Assembly: GCA_017979445.1 (NCBI GenBank)
Contig: CM030717.1
Coordinates: 18,463,288 to 18,527,287 of the forward strand
Reading direction: 5' to 3'
Source: Akebia trifoliata
Lineage: Eukaryota > Streptophyta > Magnoliopsida > Ranunculales > Lardizabalaceae
Length of the DNA: 64,000 bases
The position numbers and the translations under genes are program-made. The notes beneath the pieces were generated by a model, which ran no database searches, had not been told where the DNA came from, and saw only the letters and a program-made list of their open reading frames with translations. Below, one piece after another: positions 21,423-32,729 of this stretch (positions within the stretch are counted from its first letter, which is position 1; each line of letters begins with the position of its first letter).

Positions 21423-21829
21423 GGCAGAGGGTTGAAGCAAACTAGATAGCAAATCTATTTCGGTAGATAGTGCGATATGTGAATGCTAAAGCTAGTGACA
21501 GTTCATTTTGCAGCCTGATTTAGCAATTCGTCGGGATGTTCGGATCCTTGAGGGTAAAACTTTCCCCGAACAAGTTTGTCAGGTCCTCGAGCTAGAACTC
21601 TCACTAACGATGTCAGATCCTCGAATTTTAGAAAATTATCCCTGACTAATACAAAAGTGCACATGTGTGCAATGGTGTGATGCTTACTGAGTAAAAATGT
21701 GTTAGGTCCTAGAGATATTCTCTCATTCACAATAATGATTCAAAATTGAAATATGCTTATGCAACGAAAACAATCATGGTAAGGTTTAATAATGAGGTAA
21801 TTGGAGTCATAACATTGTAGGAACTTCGT

Positions 21830-22566
21830 TAAAGTTTTAGTCTCGTTTATCAGACTCGAGCCTATTGTAGCCACGCTTCTCGGGCTAAGGAACTTAAACA
21901 ATCTTGTTAATTCATTCTATGATTCAAAAAAGTTGGAGTCTCGTTTCTCAGACTTGAACTTATTAGAGCCACGATTCTCGGGCTAAGTTTTACAAGAACT
22001 TAAACAATCCTATTAATTCATTCTATGATTCAAAAAAAGTTGGAGTCTCATTTTTCAGACTCGAACTTACTAAGCCACGTTTCTCGAGCTTAGATTTATA
22101 AGAACTTAAATAATCCTATTAATTCATTTTATGATTCAAAAAAAAGTTGGAGTCTCATTTTTTGGAATCGAAGTTACTAAGCCACGTTTCTCGGCTTAGA
22201 TTTATAGGAATTTAAACAATCCTATTAATTCATTCTATGATTCAAACAAAGTTGGAGTCTCGTTTCTCGGACTCGAACTTACTAAGCTACGTTTCTCGAG
22301 CTTAGATTTATAGGAACTTAAATAATCCTATTAATTCATTCTATGATTTAAAAAAAAGTTGGAATCTCGTTTCTCAGACTCGAACTTACTAAGCCACGTT
22401 TCTCGGGCTTAGATTTATAAGAACTTAAACAATCCTATTAATTCATTTTATGATTCAAAAAAAAGTTGGAGTCTCATTTTTCAGACTTGAACTTACTAAG
22501 CCACATTTCTCGGGCTTAGATTTGTAGGACCTTAAACAATCCTATTAATTCATTTTATGATTCAAA
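21830..22566. repeat. Seven tandem copies of a 98-110-bp unit
   Basis: The units share GTTGGAGTCTCGTTTCTCAG, ACTTACTAAGCCACGTTTCT and CCTATTAATTCATTCTATGA, starting near 21830, 21928, 22038, 22146, 22251, 22357 and 22464. They lie in the 3' non-coding region of the Tat-type element. The unit carries paired TCTCRGACTCGA and TCTCGGGCTTAG boxes. Confidence 0.9.
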
Positions 22567-24680
22567 ATCAAGCTAAAAGTTTGAAATATCAGACTTTTAT
22601 TGGCTTATCATGCATCTGGATTCGTAATTATCATTGGACTTCATCAGATTCTTAAGTTAGATTTTTCTTTTTATCATGTGATTAAGAACAAAACTTTGGA
22701 ATTAAATTACTTTCACAAATGCCCCTAGTTTCAAGATTGGCTTTAACTGGAACTTGACTACGAGACTGATGGAATGGATTACGCTTGAAAAATATGAACT
22801 CTGATGTATGACATATAGAAGAACTGACATTCCCTTAAATTTAAGACTATTAAGATTATCATATGTGCAATAAGGGATTAATCATTTTCTTTTGAATTTC
22901 TTTTGAAAAATGCTTGAGTTGGCCTTAAAAAATCTTGATAAATATTAGAATAGAAGATCTTTCTCTTCAAAGTGGTTGATGATTCTACATCTTCCATTAG
23001 CGAACACTTGAATAAGTAAACATACTCTTGAAAATCTTAAAATGTTCAAGATGACTTATGATTTTTTCGACTTCAACATTGTCTTCGTCGGATGTAAGCT
23101 CTTGGCTGAAAAACGAATATTGTGGCTTAAATGGTTCTGTATTTCCTAGTTTCTGCACAAACTTCCTTCTAAACTTTTCTTTTTTATGGGACCTTTCCTC
23201 TCATTTGATGATGTCCTAATTTTTTCTTAGGTTGCCTTTTTAGGTTTTCAACCTAGTGGGTTTTTTTTTAATTTTTCTAAAGATGCCTTGATTTTTGCCT
23301 AGGTCGACTTTACAGGTTTTCAACCTCGTAGGCTTTATTTTTAATGGTTATGCCCTAACTTTTGCCTAAGTCGTCTTTTCGGATTTTCAACTTAACGGGC
23401 TTCTTTTTTTTCTCAATGATCTTGAATATTCAACTCGACAGTTTATTGGTTCCCTACACCATAACTAAGTCAATTAGCATTTAAGAGGACTTAATAGGTG
23501 GGCTTAGGACATGATTTAGAAAGAAAGGGTAAAAGGCTCGACTCTCCAAAATGCCCTTAGTTTAATATTTTCTTTTTTTTGTCATTCTTTTCTGTAAATT
23601 CTTTTGAGTTTTTTTTTCTAATGCCCCTAGTTTGGCATTCTCTTCTTTTGAATCTTTCAATAGGGGATTTTCCTTTTAGATGACACTTTTCTTAAGAGAA
23701 TACATTTTTTTTGCGAGACGGAGCCTGAAGTAACTTCTTAGGTTGCCTACATACTCCAAATATTTCTTTTTCTTTTGGGATCAGGTCAAAACGTAGTTCA
23801 TACTAGACTTCCCTCCCAAGGTTGGTCAGTGTGGTTTAGAAGGAAGAGGCTATTGATGATTTTTAAAGGCTGCAAGGGGCTAAAGAAAGTTATATTTTTA
23901 TTGGTTAGACAGGAAAATGATTCGCCCAAAGAAAGCCTCTTTTGGTGAATGCTGCTTGACTTGGTCAAAGTTTCAGGAATTCGATATATGAATCGCTCTG
24001 TCGAGTAAGGTATTTTTTTGAAAAAGAGTAACTTTAGTTTTCTTCTGAGAATGAGTAATCTTCAGTCTTCTTCTACGAAATTGAGTGTGATTGCGTTCTT
24101 TGTATTCGACATTGACTCGTTCAATTTTTTCCAAACTTCAAAAGAAATCTCATATTCTTTTTCTAATGATAATTATTTTCTCTGAGTTTAAAACATGATG
24201 GATCCCTTCTTGTAGGTCTTGGCCCATTTGTGATGGTTTCAAATACATCATTCTTGATCGATAATATTTGATTTTGAAGTTCACCATCGACTTTATGCCT
24301 TGATCTATTTTAGTACAATCTATCCTCATGAGACCATGTAGGAATGTTGTTGAATTTCTCAAGTAAGTTTATTATTCTCTCATGTTCTCCTGAGGATAAC
24401 GTATCACCCATTAGACTTTTTGAGTGTACTATTTAAATTCAATATTTATCAAATTTGATTAGTGAGCTTTAAGTCATTTCTCATGTTAAATTTTATGTTC
24501 ACATTATTATTGCACACATGATAATCAAAAGCTTCTTTATTTATTAGAATAAAAAACATAAATTGACAAACCTGATTAAAGCCCAAAGTTAAAGATGACT
24601 AACTGAACTCAAAGATTGAGACAACTGAAGCTAAAAACAAACAAAGAAGATGATATCATTTTGAATGGAGGGACACAATT
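22567..24680 (-). other. 3' non-coding region of Tat-type element
   Basis: No coding motif was found in either strand. It includes three diverged tandem units of about 70-90 bp (about 23210-23410) sharing GCCTAGGTCG and TTTTCAACCT, and a box GGTTGCCTACATACTCC followed by GGGATCAGGTCAAAACGTAG (23740-23790). I recognise such boxes as common in 3' regions of Tat-type elements. Confidence 0.6.
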
Positions 24681-25599
24681 CTAGGGTCTATACCACTTCG
24701 GTTATCTTCGATGGATGACTTCAACTTGCTTGCTTTTACTATCACTTCATATTCTGATTCAAGCCTGTCATATGCTAGACAACCCGTTGCTTCAATAATC
24801 TCTTTGTTCTTTAGTTCTGCTATTGCCTTAAGGTAATTGAGCTCATTTTGGGATTAAACGAATGCATTGTTAAAACTAATTGAGTGAATGAAGGAAACTG
24901 GGTCAACTGATTCGAATTTGAATAGGGATATCAGGTTCAAAGTAGGGGGGGTTGATTTTGAAAGGTAGGTAAAGGATTAGTTTTAACATTGGGTACGGTA
25001 GGAGCGGGTATGGTGACTTTTCCTTATTCAATCAAGTCTTGGATAGCATGACGGAGAGTAATACACTTGTCAAGAACATGACTAGGCATCTGATGGAATT
25101 CACAGAATTGCCCATTATCCATATTTGAAGGAAGAGGATTAGGCAAAGGCTTAGGTTGTAAAGGTGTCAGCAATCCCCTTTTTATCAATTTTTTATAAAC
25201 ATAACTAAGGGACATTTCAAGATTGGTAAATTGTCTCCTAGGCTTGGCTTGTGAGGGCTGAGTAGCTTGAGGAGATAGTGCGAAAGAGTTGTTGGCCACT
25301 TGTAAGGAATTGACATTAGGTTTGAAATGTTTTGGTTTTGACTCAGATGGGTTACCAAAAAGTCCCAAAGAGTAGACATCCTCAACATGATTTGCAGTTT
25401 CAAGGAGGGATTGAAAAGTGAGAAAGTACTGAGGCATCAAGTATTTGGCATAATTTGGATTGAGAATCCTGAAGATGATCTTCACTTGGTCCTTCTCTTG
25501 AGGTCGGTCTCACAATTGAGCGGCTTTAGCTCTCTATCTAGTAATGAATTCAGTGAAAGTTTTCTCGGGCTTCTGTTTAGTAGTTTCTAGGTCTCTTCT
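24680..25599 (-). pseudogene. Tat-type gag, C-terminal part
   Basis: On the minus strand, reading from 25599, the sequence gives RRDLETTKQKPEKTFTEFIT. It then runs through ILNPNYAKYLMPQYFLTFQS, which is the second half of the retrotransposon Gag domain. A Pro/Gln-rich linker follows, then FCEFHQMPSHVLDKCITLRH (near 25060-25110), the CCHC-like motif typical of Tat/Athila-type Gag. The open frame is 25485-25024. Two stops lie between 25486 and 25599, and another after the zinc motif (LIE stop). The N-terminal part of the same gene lies at 29345-29034 across the inserted solo LTR. Confidence 0.82.
25595..25599. repeat. Target site duplication CTTCT of gypsy solo LTR
   Basis: CTTCT at 25595-25599 is repeated exactly at 29029-29033, immediately outside the TG...CA ends. 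Confidence 0.95.
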
Positions 25600-26017
25600 T
25601 GTAACACCCCGGATTTTCAACTCATGTCTCGAGGAAATTAAATGGTGAGATTTAGAGGAAAATGTCGAAGGAGAGATTTAGAGTAAAATACTCGAATATT
25701 GCTATGATTAATTTTGAGGAAAACCGACTTCGCCATTAGATTCAAAAGGATCGGAATATATACATTAGCTTGTAAGCAAGTTCGAATTCGAGTTCGGAGG
25801 AAAAAATTAACAAATCCTCGAATTTCGCGTTACGTGGGATCCAAAATAATAGAATTTCGTTAGAGTGAGAATCAAAAAGATTTGATGATACCATTAGATC
25901 CGTAGTGAAAAATTATTCGAAATGGTATATTCGTTTGTCGTTTTCCGAGTTCGAATAGTTAAGTTACGATCGAAACTAGAAATGATGGGGAAATTACAAG
26001 TATACCCTCAGCCCTCT

Positions 26018-26025
26018 TATAAAAG
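26018..26025 (+). promoter_or_regulatory. TATA box of solo LTR
   Basis: TATAAAAG lies about 420 bp into the LTR and is followed by a CT-rich segment, as expected for the U3/R boundary. Transcripts could start near 26050. Confidence 0.55.
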
Positions 26026-26737
26026 AAAACTCACTTTCTTTTATTTCATTTCACTTCTTCACTCTTCTCCAAAGAACTCAACTCAGCCATTTTCTAGACC
26101 TAGGGTTTGAACCCATTCCTATCAAGATCTATCCCAATCAAGTCCGAGTTGAACCTCGACGAAAAAGGCAAAGTCGTCGGCGTTGTCGAGCTCTACGTCC
26201 TCACCCCATCCAACCTCCATTTCCTCTTCTTTTCTCTTGGTCTCCCACAAGAATGAGCAAGTGGGTTTTTGTATAATCACTTGGAACCTCATCCAAATCA
26301 TAGGAGAGTCGTTGTTGGTCATTAGGAAGCGGGGAGAACACCTTCAAAGAGGGTTTCACAACCAACCACTTCGTTGGCACCCGAGTTCAACCACTTTCAG
26401 AACTTCGAGCCGCCTAACATTGATCCTTAGTGTTGATTCATCACCATTGGGGTCCACAAACAAGTAGGGGACTTTCAATTCCTATTGATAACTTTAGATT
26501 TCTCAAAATGTGCATTTAGGTTATTTTAACAAAACTTATTGTTTGCTTTTGAATCATAGACGGTTGTTGTTTGATTTCAAATTCATGATAGAAGTAGGTG
26601 TTTTATTTATGTTTTATCGAATTTTGATAACAAAATCGTGGGTGGGTCGAATGGTTCGAAGAGTGGAAGAAGAAATCGAGAAAGGGATCGAAAAACCCAA
26701 AAAAAATCGCGAGTGAGGTTCAAGCTGTAGGTGGGAA

Positions 26738-26932
26738 GGGTCGGTGCCACCGGCACCTATCGAAGGCATCCTGTCGGTCCCACCGACAGAATGAGGTTTC
26801 TGCCACAGACGAAACCAAATAACGCGAGAAAATTTTGTTTTGGCGGCAGGACCGTCGGTCCCACCGACATCTGCCGATGACCAATCTGTCGGTTCCACCG
26901 ACAGAATCCTGGTTCAGCCACCGACAGACACA
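26738..26932. promoter_or_regulatory. CGGTNCCACCG palindrome cluster in gypsy solo LTR
   Basis: The cluster holds GGGTCGGTGCCACCGGCACC near 26738, CTGTCGGTCCCACCGACAG near 26771, CCGTCGGTCCCACCGACAT near 26852, CTGTCGGTTCCACCGACAG near 26887, and GCCACCGACAGAC near 26919. Two contain exact GGTCCCAC (26776, 26857). This is the same motif type as in the unrelated copia U3. Here it lies about 700 bp downstream of the TATA box. Confidence 0.75.
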
Positions 26933-29033
26933 GTTTTGATCAGAACAGTGTTCTGACTCTTGGCTTAACCTCCTCACACCTTATACACTATTTGTCACCC
27001 TTTATTTCATTAAAAACATTTAAGTAAACTTTAAGTTCTTTAATGAAATTAAGGTTTTACCCCCCATTTCGGAACAATGGGAATGGTTTTAAGATCCAAA
27101 TCTCAAAGGATCAAAATCCGAATTTTGGTTTAAAGAACAAAACGTAATTTTCGACGTTTTCGGCAAGTTTCCAAAATAAAATAACTTTCGCGTTTCTTTG
27201 AATTAAATTACAAAAACTATATGGTGTCGAATCTCATGATCGAGACTTTCATTTCGAAAAACCCGTTTTCAATTTCGAAAACTTTGAAAAGTTGAGTTTC
27301 TGACACTTAGCCAAATTTTCACCAGCTTTCTCTATTTTTAACAGCCTTGGTCCCGAGCATCGCTGGGACTTAACTTTTATAAACTTTGATGGTTTTTAAT
27401 GGAAAGACCAAAAGAATGACTTTGAAATATTGAAAATAGATGGTCGATGTGAAAAGATGAAAAGTGAGAATGTCGAGAGAATGGGAAAAGGGAATGAACG
27501 GTAAAATGTCAGAATCACACCCGAGGGGTGATGTCTACATTTTACATTGTATGTTGTGTGTAGGTTGGTGAAAGGATATCTAGGTTATTAATGAAAGGGT
27601 TGCATATTTATTTTCGATTATGTTAGCGCGTGCGCTGAGTACTGTTGTTTATTTTAGGCCGGGTGGCCACAGTTGCATGGTAGGAATTAGATATCCATTC
27701 TCAACCCTGTTCTGTTAATTTCTCTTTTTTAAAAATGAAAAACTATATATATGCGTAACTATTTTGTGAGCTGTTAAAGGGTTTGTGAATGCCTGAAGGG
27801 ATAGTGTATCACATCATCCGGAGGGGTGCACTATCCTGGGATGTACGGTAGGGACCACCAAACTCATAAGTGGTATGGGACGCGTATGAGAGTGGAGTCA
27901 CAACTGGAATCCGGGTTCATTTCTTACTTATCTTTACCAGTGAACGTGTATTGTAAAGGTGGTCGTATACAAGTGGAGTGTCATTTGGGAATCACATGCA
28001 TGCCTGATAGGCATAGACGAAGATGATTGGTCAGTGATCACTAATAATCTAGTAGTAGTCGAACGTTCTGACACATCGAAAAGAGACCCATTGCTTACGG
28101 TCACATCAAACGGCCAGCCTGAGCCGGATAAATGGTCCCGCAAGCGTGGTAGACACGACCAGCCACAAAATCAGGAACTACAATGTTATTGAGGAATATC
28201 ATGTCCTGACTGGGAGCAATCCAGTCGTGAATCCCAACTCTTTAATTCCAATACTCCACCATTTGTAGTATGTATTTGTTGTTATATTTCGAATTATAAA
28301 CTGAGAAGCATCTCATTTATTTCAATGTTGTCAATACTATTTACATAAAATGGAAAATGTATAATGAGTATGGACGATTGATGCTATGTGTAATTTTTAA
28401 ACTGTTTAGTTGTTCATCCCTAGCTATATGTACCAGTTGATCGTACTTCATCTTATAAAATCTTGCATGTATTAAAATGTTCAGTATGCTTTATTCGATC
28501 ATGCTTAGGAAGGGTTATTAGTAGGAATTGGTTGTGGACTTACTAGGTAACCATTGTTACTCACCCTTTCCTTCCTATTTTTTTTTAGTTTCAGCACTTG
28601 CAGCTATCGAGGCAGGCGTAGAGTCAGTAATTGAGGAGTATCTGATCGATCAGATCGACGATCAGAGTTTATTGCCTGGTGAGCACTAGGGCCACATCCC
28701 TTAGCATTGTCAGTTTCATCCAAGATGTGTGTAGTTTTTGGATTGAGAGTTTAGGCCTATGTTAGAGTGAGAATGTTTTGGTAAGCCTGTATATTGATAA
28801 ATCTTCCGCACTCTGATCTACTTACATGTTAGATGTAATTAGTCTTCCGCTGTTATTTTCCTGTATCTACATTTTTATATACAGGTTTTGTTATAAATTG
28901 GTTTATCAGGTTTGAGTTCCGTGAAACGCTAACATAAACAGAGGAGACCATGCCGAAATTTCGAGGTGCCACCTATTACCTTGGGATTTGACCTTGGGAT
29001 TTGTGTTAGCGTTTGGCGGGGTGTCACACTTCT

Positions 29034-29345
29034 TGTGAGTTCAATATCCGTGTTGATTGAATACCCAATAAACTCCTTTATCAATTCATGTCATGTTCTT
29101 ACCCGAGATGAATCCAATGACATTAGCCAATGTAGGGCAGGACCTGTAAGGGTTCTTTGTAAAAGTTGTGCCATCTATTCTTCACTCAAACTTTGGGATT
29201 GCGTAATGCCAACATATACTTTTAAGTGAGTCCTAAGGCATCCAATCCCATCAAACTTCTCCATGTCTGGCATCGTAAACTTGTCTGGCAAACGGACTAT
29301 GGGAAATATGTCATTGTCCCTAATCCAAGAGTAAGATCATCGGGG
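29034..29345 (-). pseudogene. Tat-type gag, N-terminal part
   Basis: On the minus strand the sequence gives NDIFPIVRLPDKFTMPDMEK, then FDGIGCLRTHLKVYVGITQS, and TLTGPALHWL and on to INTDIELT, just before the solo LTR. These are the conserved start and middle of Tat-type Gag. In-frame TAG stops occur at glutamine or tryptophan positions. Joined in concept with 25599-24680 it makes one gag gene. Confidence 0.8.
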
Positions 29346-31239
29346 TCTTTGATGTTCTTCAAAGCAGTTTCAACCTGAGTTATTTGATGAGTTAAGATAG
29401 GGTCGATGTATAATTGATCATCTTTTTGATTTTTGACGAGGTCAAACACATCTTGAGGTTCTATAGCTTTATCTTTTTCTTTTTCAATCTTCAGGACTTA
29501 AATTTGTGTCTGGACAGAAGTGATAATTTTTGCTTAAAAAGATTTCAAAATCTAACGGAGTGTTGTTACATCCATTGTATTTGTTTCTTTTTGTGGCGAG
29601 GGCTGACTACTTGGATATAACAATGATATTCTGAAAAAATGACTTTTTTCACAAACCCAAAGTGGTACAGATGGTGGTTTAGAACGTTTGGGCCTAATTA
29701 TTACTTGATTCGAAGTAAACCAAGGTTAACCATTGACTCTAAAGGTCGGACTCTTAACCACATGATTAAAGTTTTGATATAGAATAGCCCAAGTCCGGTG
29801 GGAAATATCGAATCCAAATACACTATAAGTCTATAGTGACCAAGAAAGTGAGAAATATTAGACGCGGGTCTACCCTTGATTGGGATTGAACCTTTGATTA
29901 GACAAATTAATTTGATCATAAAATCGAATCTTTTTTATATAAAGTGGTCTGGATCTTTAAAAGTGAAACCAATTAGTCCAACTGATTTGGTATTGATCAG
30001 TTTGATCCATTTGTCAATTGGGCCAACTGGTTTAATTGACTCAAATTGATCGGTACATTTCACCGATTAGATTGGGCCGATATAGTGGATTTAGTTTGAA
30101 TGGTTTGGATCAGTCTACCCACTTACCTGTTGGTTGGATTAAATAGAGCAACCCGGGAACACCCATAGTCAGTTCAGGTCGTGACCTATAGGAAGGCTTC
30201 TAGACTCTAAGTTTACTATGTGCAATGCAATTTATCTGGTCACTCTTGTCCAAGTGCACTTATATACTTCTCGAACGTACTCAATCAGACGGTACGTGAT
30301 GACTTGGTTTGATATACCATATAGGTGATAATCTAAAACTCTAACCCACTTCTCTGAAGTAAAAAACAGGCAATTTAATTCCTAGTTGAAAGGTGCCGCA
30401 CAATACTGAGCAAGGACCCTTTTAAATATCTCTTTTGTAAAATAAACGTAGTTCATCCCTATCGTATAGTAGGGTACAACGGGGCAGGATCTTGCTTAGG
30501 CACTGATTTTTACTAAGAAGTGCATTTGGTGAACTTAGATTATCTTTGATATACCGTATAGGTACGAGTCTAGGATTGTAGCTTTCATAAATGATTTAGC
30601 ATCCCACGAGGGGACTAACCACGTACTAGTACTACATTAGCAATCGGGACATGTGACTGTGCGGCTTACAATAGATCAAAGGCTTAGGTCGCTCCAACCT
30701 GAATGCATTGATATACCTTTCAGAGTTACCTGATCAAACGGTACGGATACCCCAGTTTGATATACCCTAAGGTACGTGACTGGAGTTGTGGTTTTCATGA
30801 ATGATGTCGCATTTCCAAAGAGACCGGGCCACACACTAGTGCCACCTTGGTTATATTGGGACAGGCAAGCGTACAAAGCGATAAACGTATTAGTCGTATG
30901 TGCAAAAAAGGGTGGGGTGTGCCCGAGGCCTTTTCGAAACAAATGGGCCATATCAAACTATCACAATTAATCTCATTTTAATACTAATCAAAGTGTACAA
31001 AGTTCCTTAGGAACAAAATCAAAGCAAAAACATCAAAACATATCTAGAGAGATTATATCATGTTAAATTGGCATAAATCATAGCACAAGAATAATCAATC
31101 AGAGGGCAAGAATTTTTTCAAAAAAAGACAAAATTAAAGAAAAATTATATTTTTGAGATTCAATCAAAGATCACTTTGGGTGGCCCTAAATAGATCGAGA
31201 TTCTCAAAGAATATTAAATTGAGGATATAATGATAGATG
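29346..31239 (-). other. Leader region of Tat-type element with degenerate repeats
   Basis: No gene was recognised. At about 30240-30960 three diverged units of 200-260 bp share TTTGATATACC followed by ATAGGTACG or TAAGGTACG, a CGGTACG box, and GGGAC plus ACTAGTNC. An inverted copy of this domain lies at 34206-34675, outside the element. Confidence 0.6.
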
Positions 31240-32290
31240 TTGAGATAAGGAGTGATGATATTTTTTTAAATGTTCTTTTTTATTTAAAGAAATAATGAAA
31301 AATTGAATTCAGTTTGAAAAAAATGTTCCCTTTTTTTTAAGAGAAAAATCAAATATTGTTTAAAATAAAAATTTTGAAACAAAGAAAATTTTTATTTTTT
31401 ATTTTACGTTTTTTTAACGTTTTTTTTTTAAGATGTTTTTTTTTTTTTTTTTAAACATTTTTTTTTAAAAAAAGATTTTAAATATTTTTTTTTTTTAACG
31501 TTTTTTAATTTAAAATTTATTAAAACTTTTTTTTTTAATTTAATTTTTTTTTATCTTGTTAAAAACGTTTTTTTTATTTATTTCTTATATTCTTTTTAAA
31601 TGTTTTTTTTAACATTTTTTTAAAAAGGTTTTCTTTTTTGCTTTTAACTTTTTTTTTTTAAACTTTTTTTTTCTTTTTTTTTAAATGTTTTTTTAAGTTA
31701 ATTTTTTTTAAACGTTTTTTCTTTTTTTTTTTTTGAAAACGGTTTTTTTATAAAGTTTTTATTTATTTGTTTATTTTTTTAAACGTTTTTTTTTTAGTTT
31801 TTTAAAATCATTTTTTTTTGTTTTTATTTTTGAACTTTTTATTTATTTATTTATTTTTAATTTTTTTTTTTAATTTTTTTAAAAACGTTTTCTTCTTTCT
31901 TTTTAATGTTCTTTTTTAAAACGTTTTATTTATTTATTTAATTTTTTAACATTTTTTTTAAAGTTTGTTTTTTATTTTTTAAAAACATTTTTTTAAACGT
32001 TTATTTATTTAGTTTTTTTTTTAATTTTTTTTAAATGTTTTCTTCTTTCTTTTTAATGTTTTTTGTTAAACGTTTTATTTATTTATTTATTTTTTTAACA
32101 TTTTTTTTGTAGTTGTTTTTTTTATTTTTTAAAAATGTTTTTTTTTTAACGTTTTTTATTTTTATTTTTATTTTTTAAATGTTTTTTTTAGTTTTTTTAA
32201 AAACATTTTCTTCTTTTTTTTAACATTTTTTTATTAAATTTTTTTTTAAATATTTTTTTTTATTTTCTTTTTTTATAATAAAAAAAAACT
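31240..32290. repeat. T-rich low-complexity tract with AACGTT spacers, about 1 kb
   Basis: Runs of 5 to 17 T alternate with AAACGTTT, TTAAATGT and TATTTATTTATT for about 1050 bp. On the sense strand of the element it is A-rich. The palindrome AACGTT recurs many times. No coding potential. Confidence 0.9.
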
Positions 32291-32711
32291 AATATCACCC
32301 CATATCTCATCAATCGTATGCCTAACAAAATCAATCTATTTTTCCTCATTATTTTCTTTTGAAAAATCTTATATTATTTTAGAGTCTCCAACCCTTGATT
32401 GGGACCACAAAAACTAAACATCGAAGAATATGATAACCAAACTTTTATTGCTAACATTATCCCATCCTCAATTCATATATCAATTTGAATCTTTCATTAT
32501 TTAGGGATCATAAAAAAGTGACTCTTAATTGGATAAAAAATTAAACATAAAATAAATAAATAAAACAATAACCAAAATCCACATAAATGATCCATAATCA
32601 AGCCACAATAAAAATAAAAGAAAACAAATAAAATAAACTAAATAAAAAAAAAACTAGGTCGTTTTGGCAATGCTCCCATACTTGGGGCTTTTCAAGTTTG
32701 ATCCTCAATAA

Positions 32712-32728
32712 TCCTAGTGGAGTCACCA
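32712..32728 (-). other. Primer binding site of Tat-type element
   Basis: On the minus strand TGGTGACTCCACTAGGA follows the 5' LTR end by one base. It resembles the TGGCGACTCYRCTGGGGA site of Tat-type elements, with changes from age. Confidence 0.75.
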
Positions 32729-32729
32729 C

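Larger units (their letters stand above)
25600..29028 (+). repeat. Solo LTR of Tekay/Del-type gypsy, 3.4 kb
   Basis: It starts TGTAACACCCCGG and ends GGGGTGTCACA, with CTTCT duplicated on both sides. At 3429 bp it has the length and terminal sequence expected of Tekay/Del chromovirus LTRs. No internal region is attached. It splits the gag of the Tat-type element, and removing it with one CTTCT restores the gag reading frame. Its 3' two-thirds match pieces at 44840-45391, 52045-54922 and 63739-64000. Its TATA box is at 26018. Confidence 0.95.

Noticed and set aside
21830..22566. CRISPR-like array of regular repeats
   Set aside because: Units are contiguous 98-110-bp copies with no unique spacers, and the context is a plant retrotransposon.
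27826..28192. ORFs inside the solo LTR
   Set aside because: They overlap on both strands and lie in LTR sequence that is non-coding in other copies.
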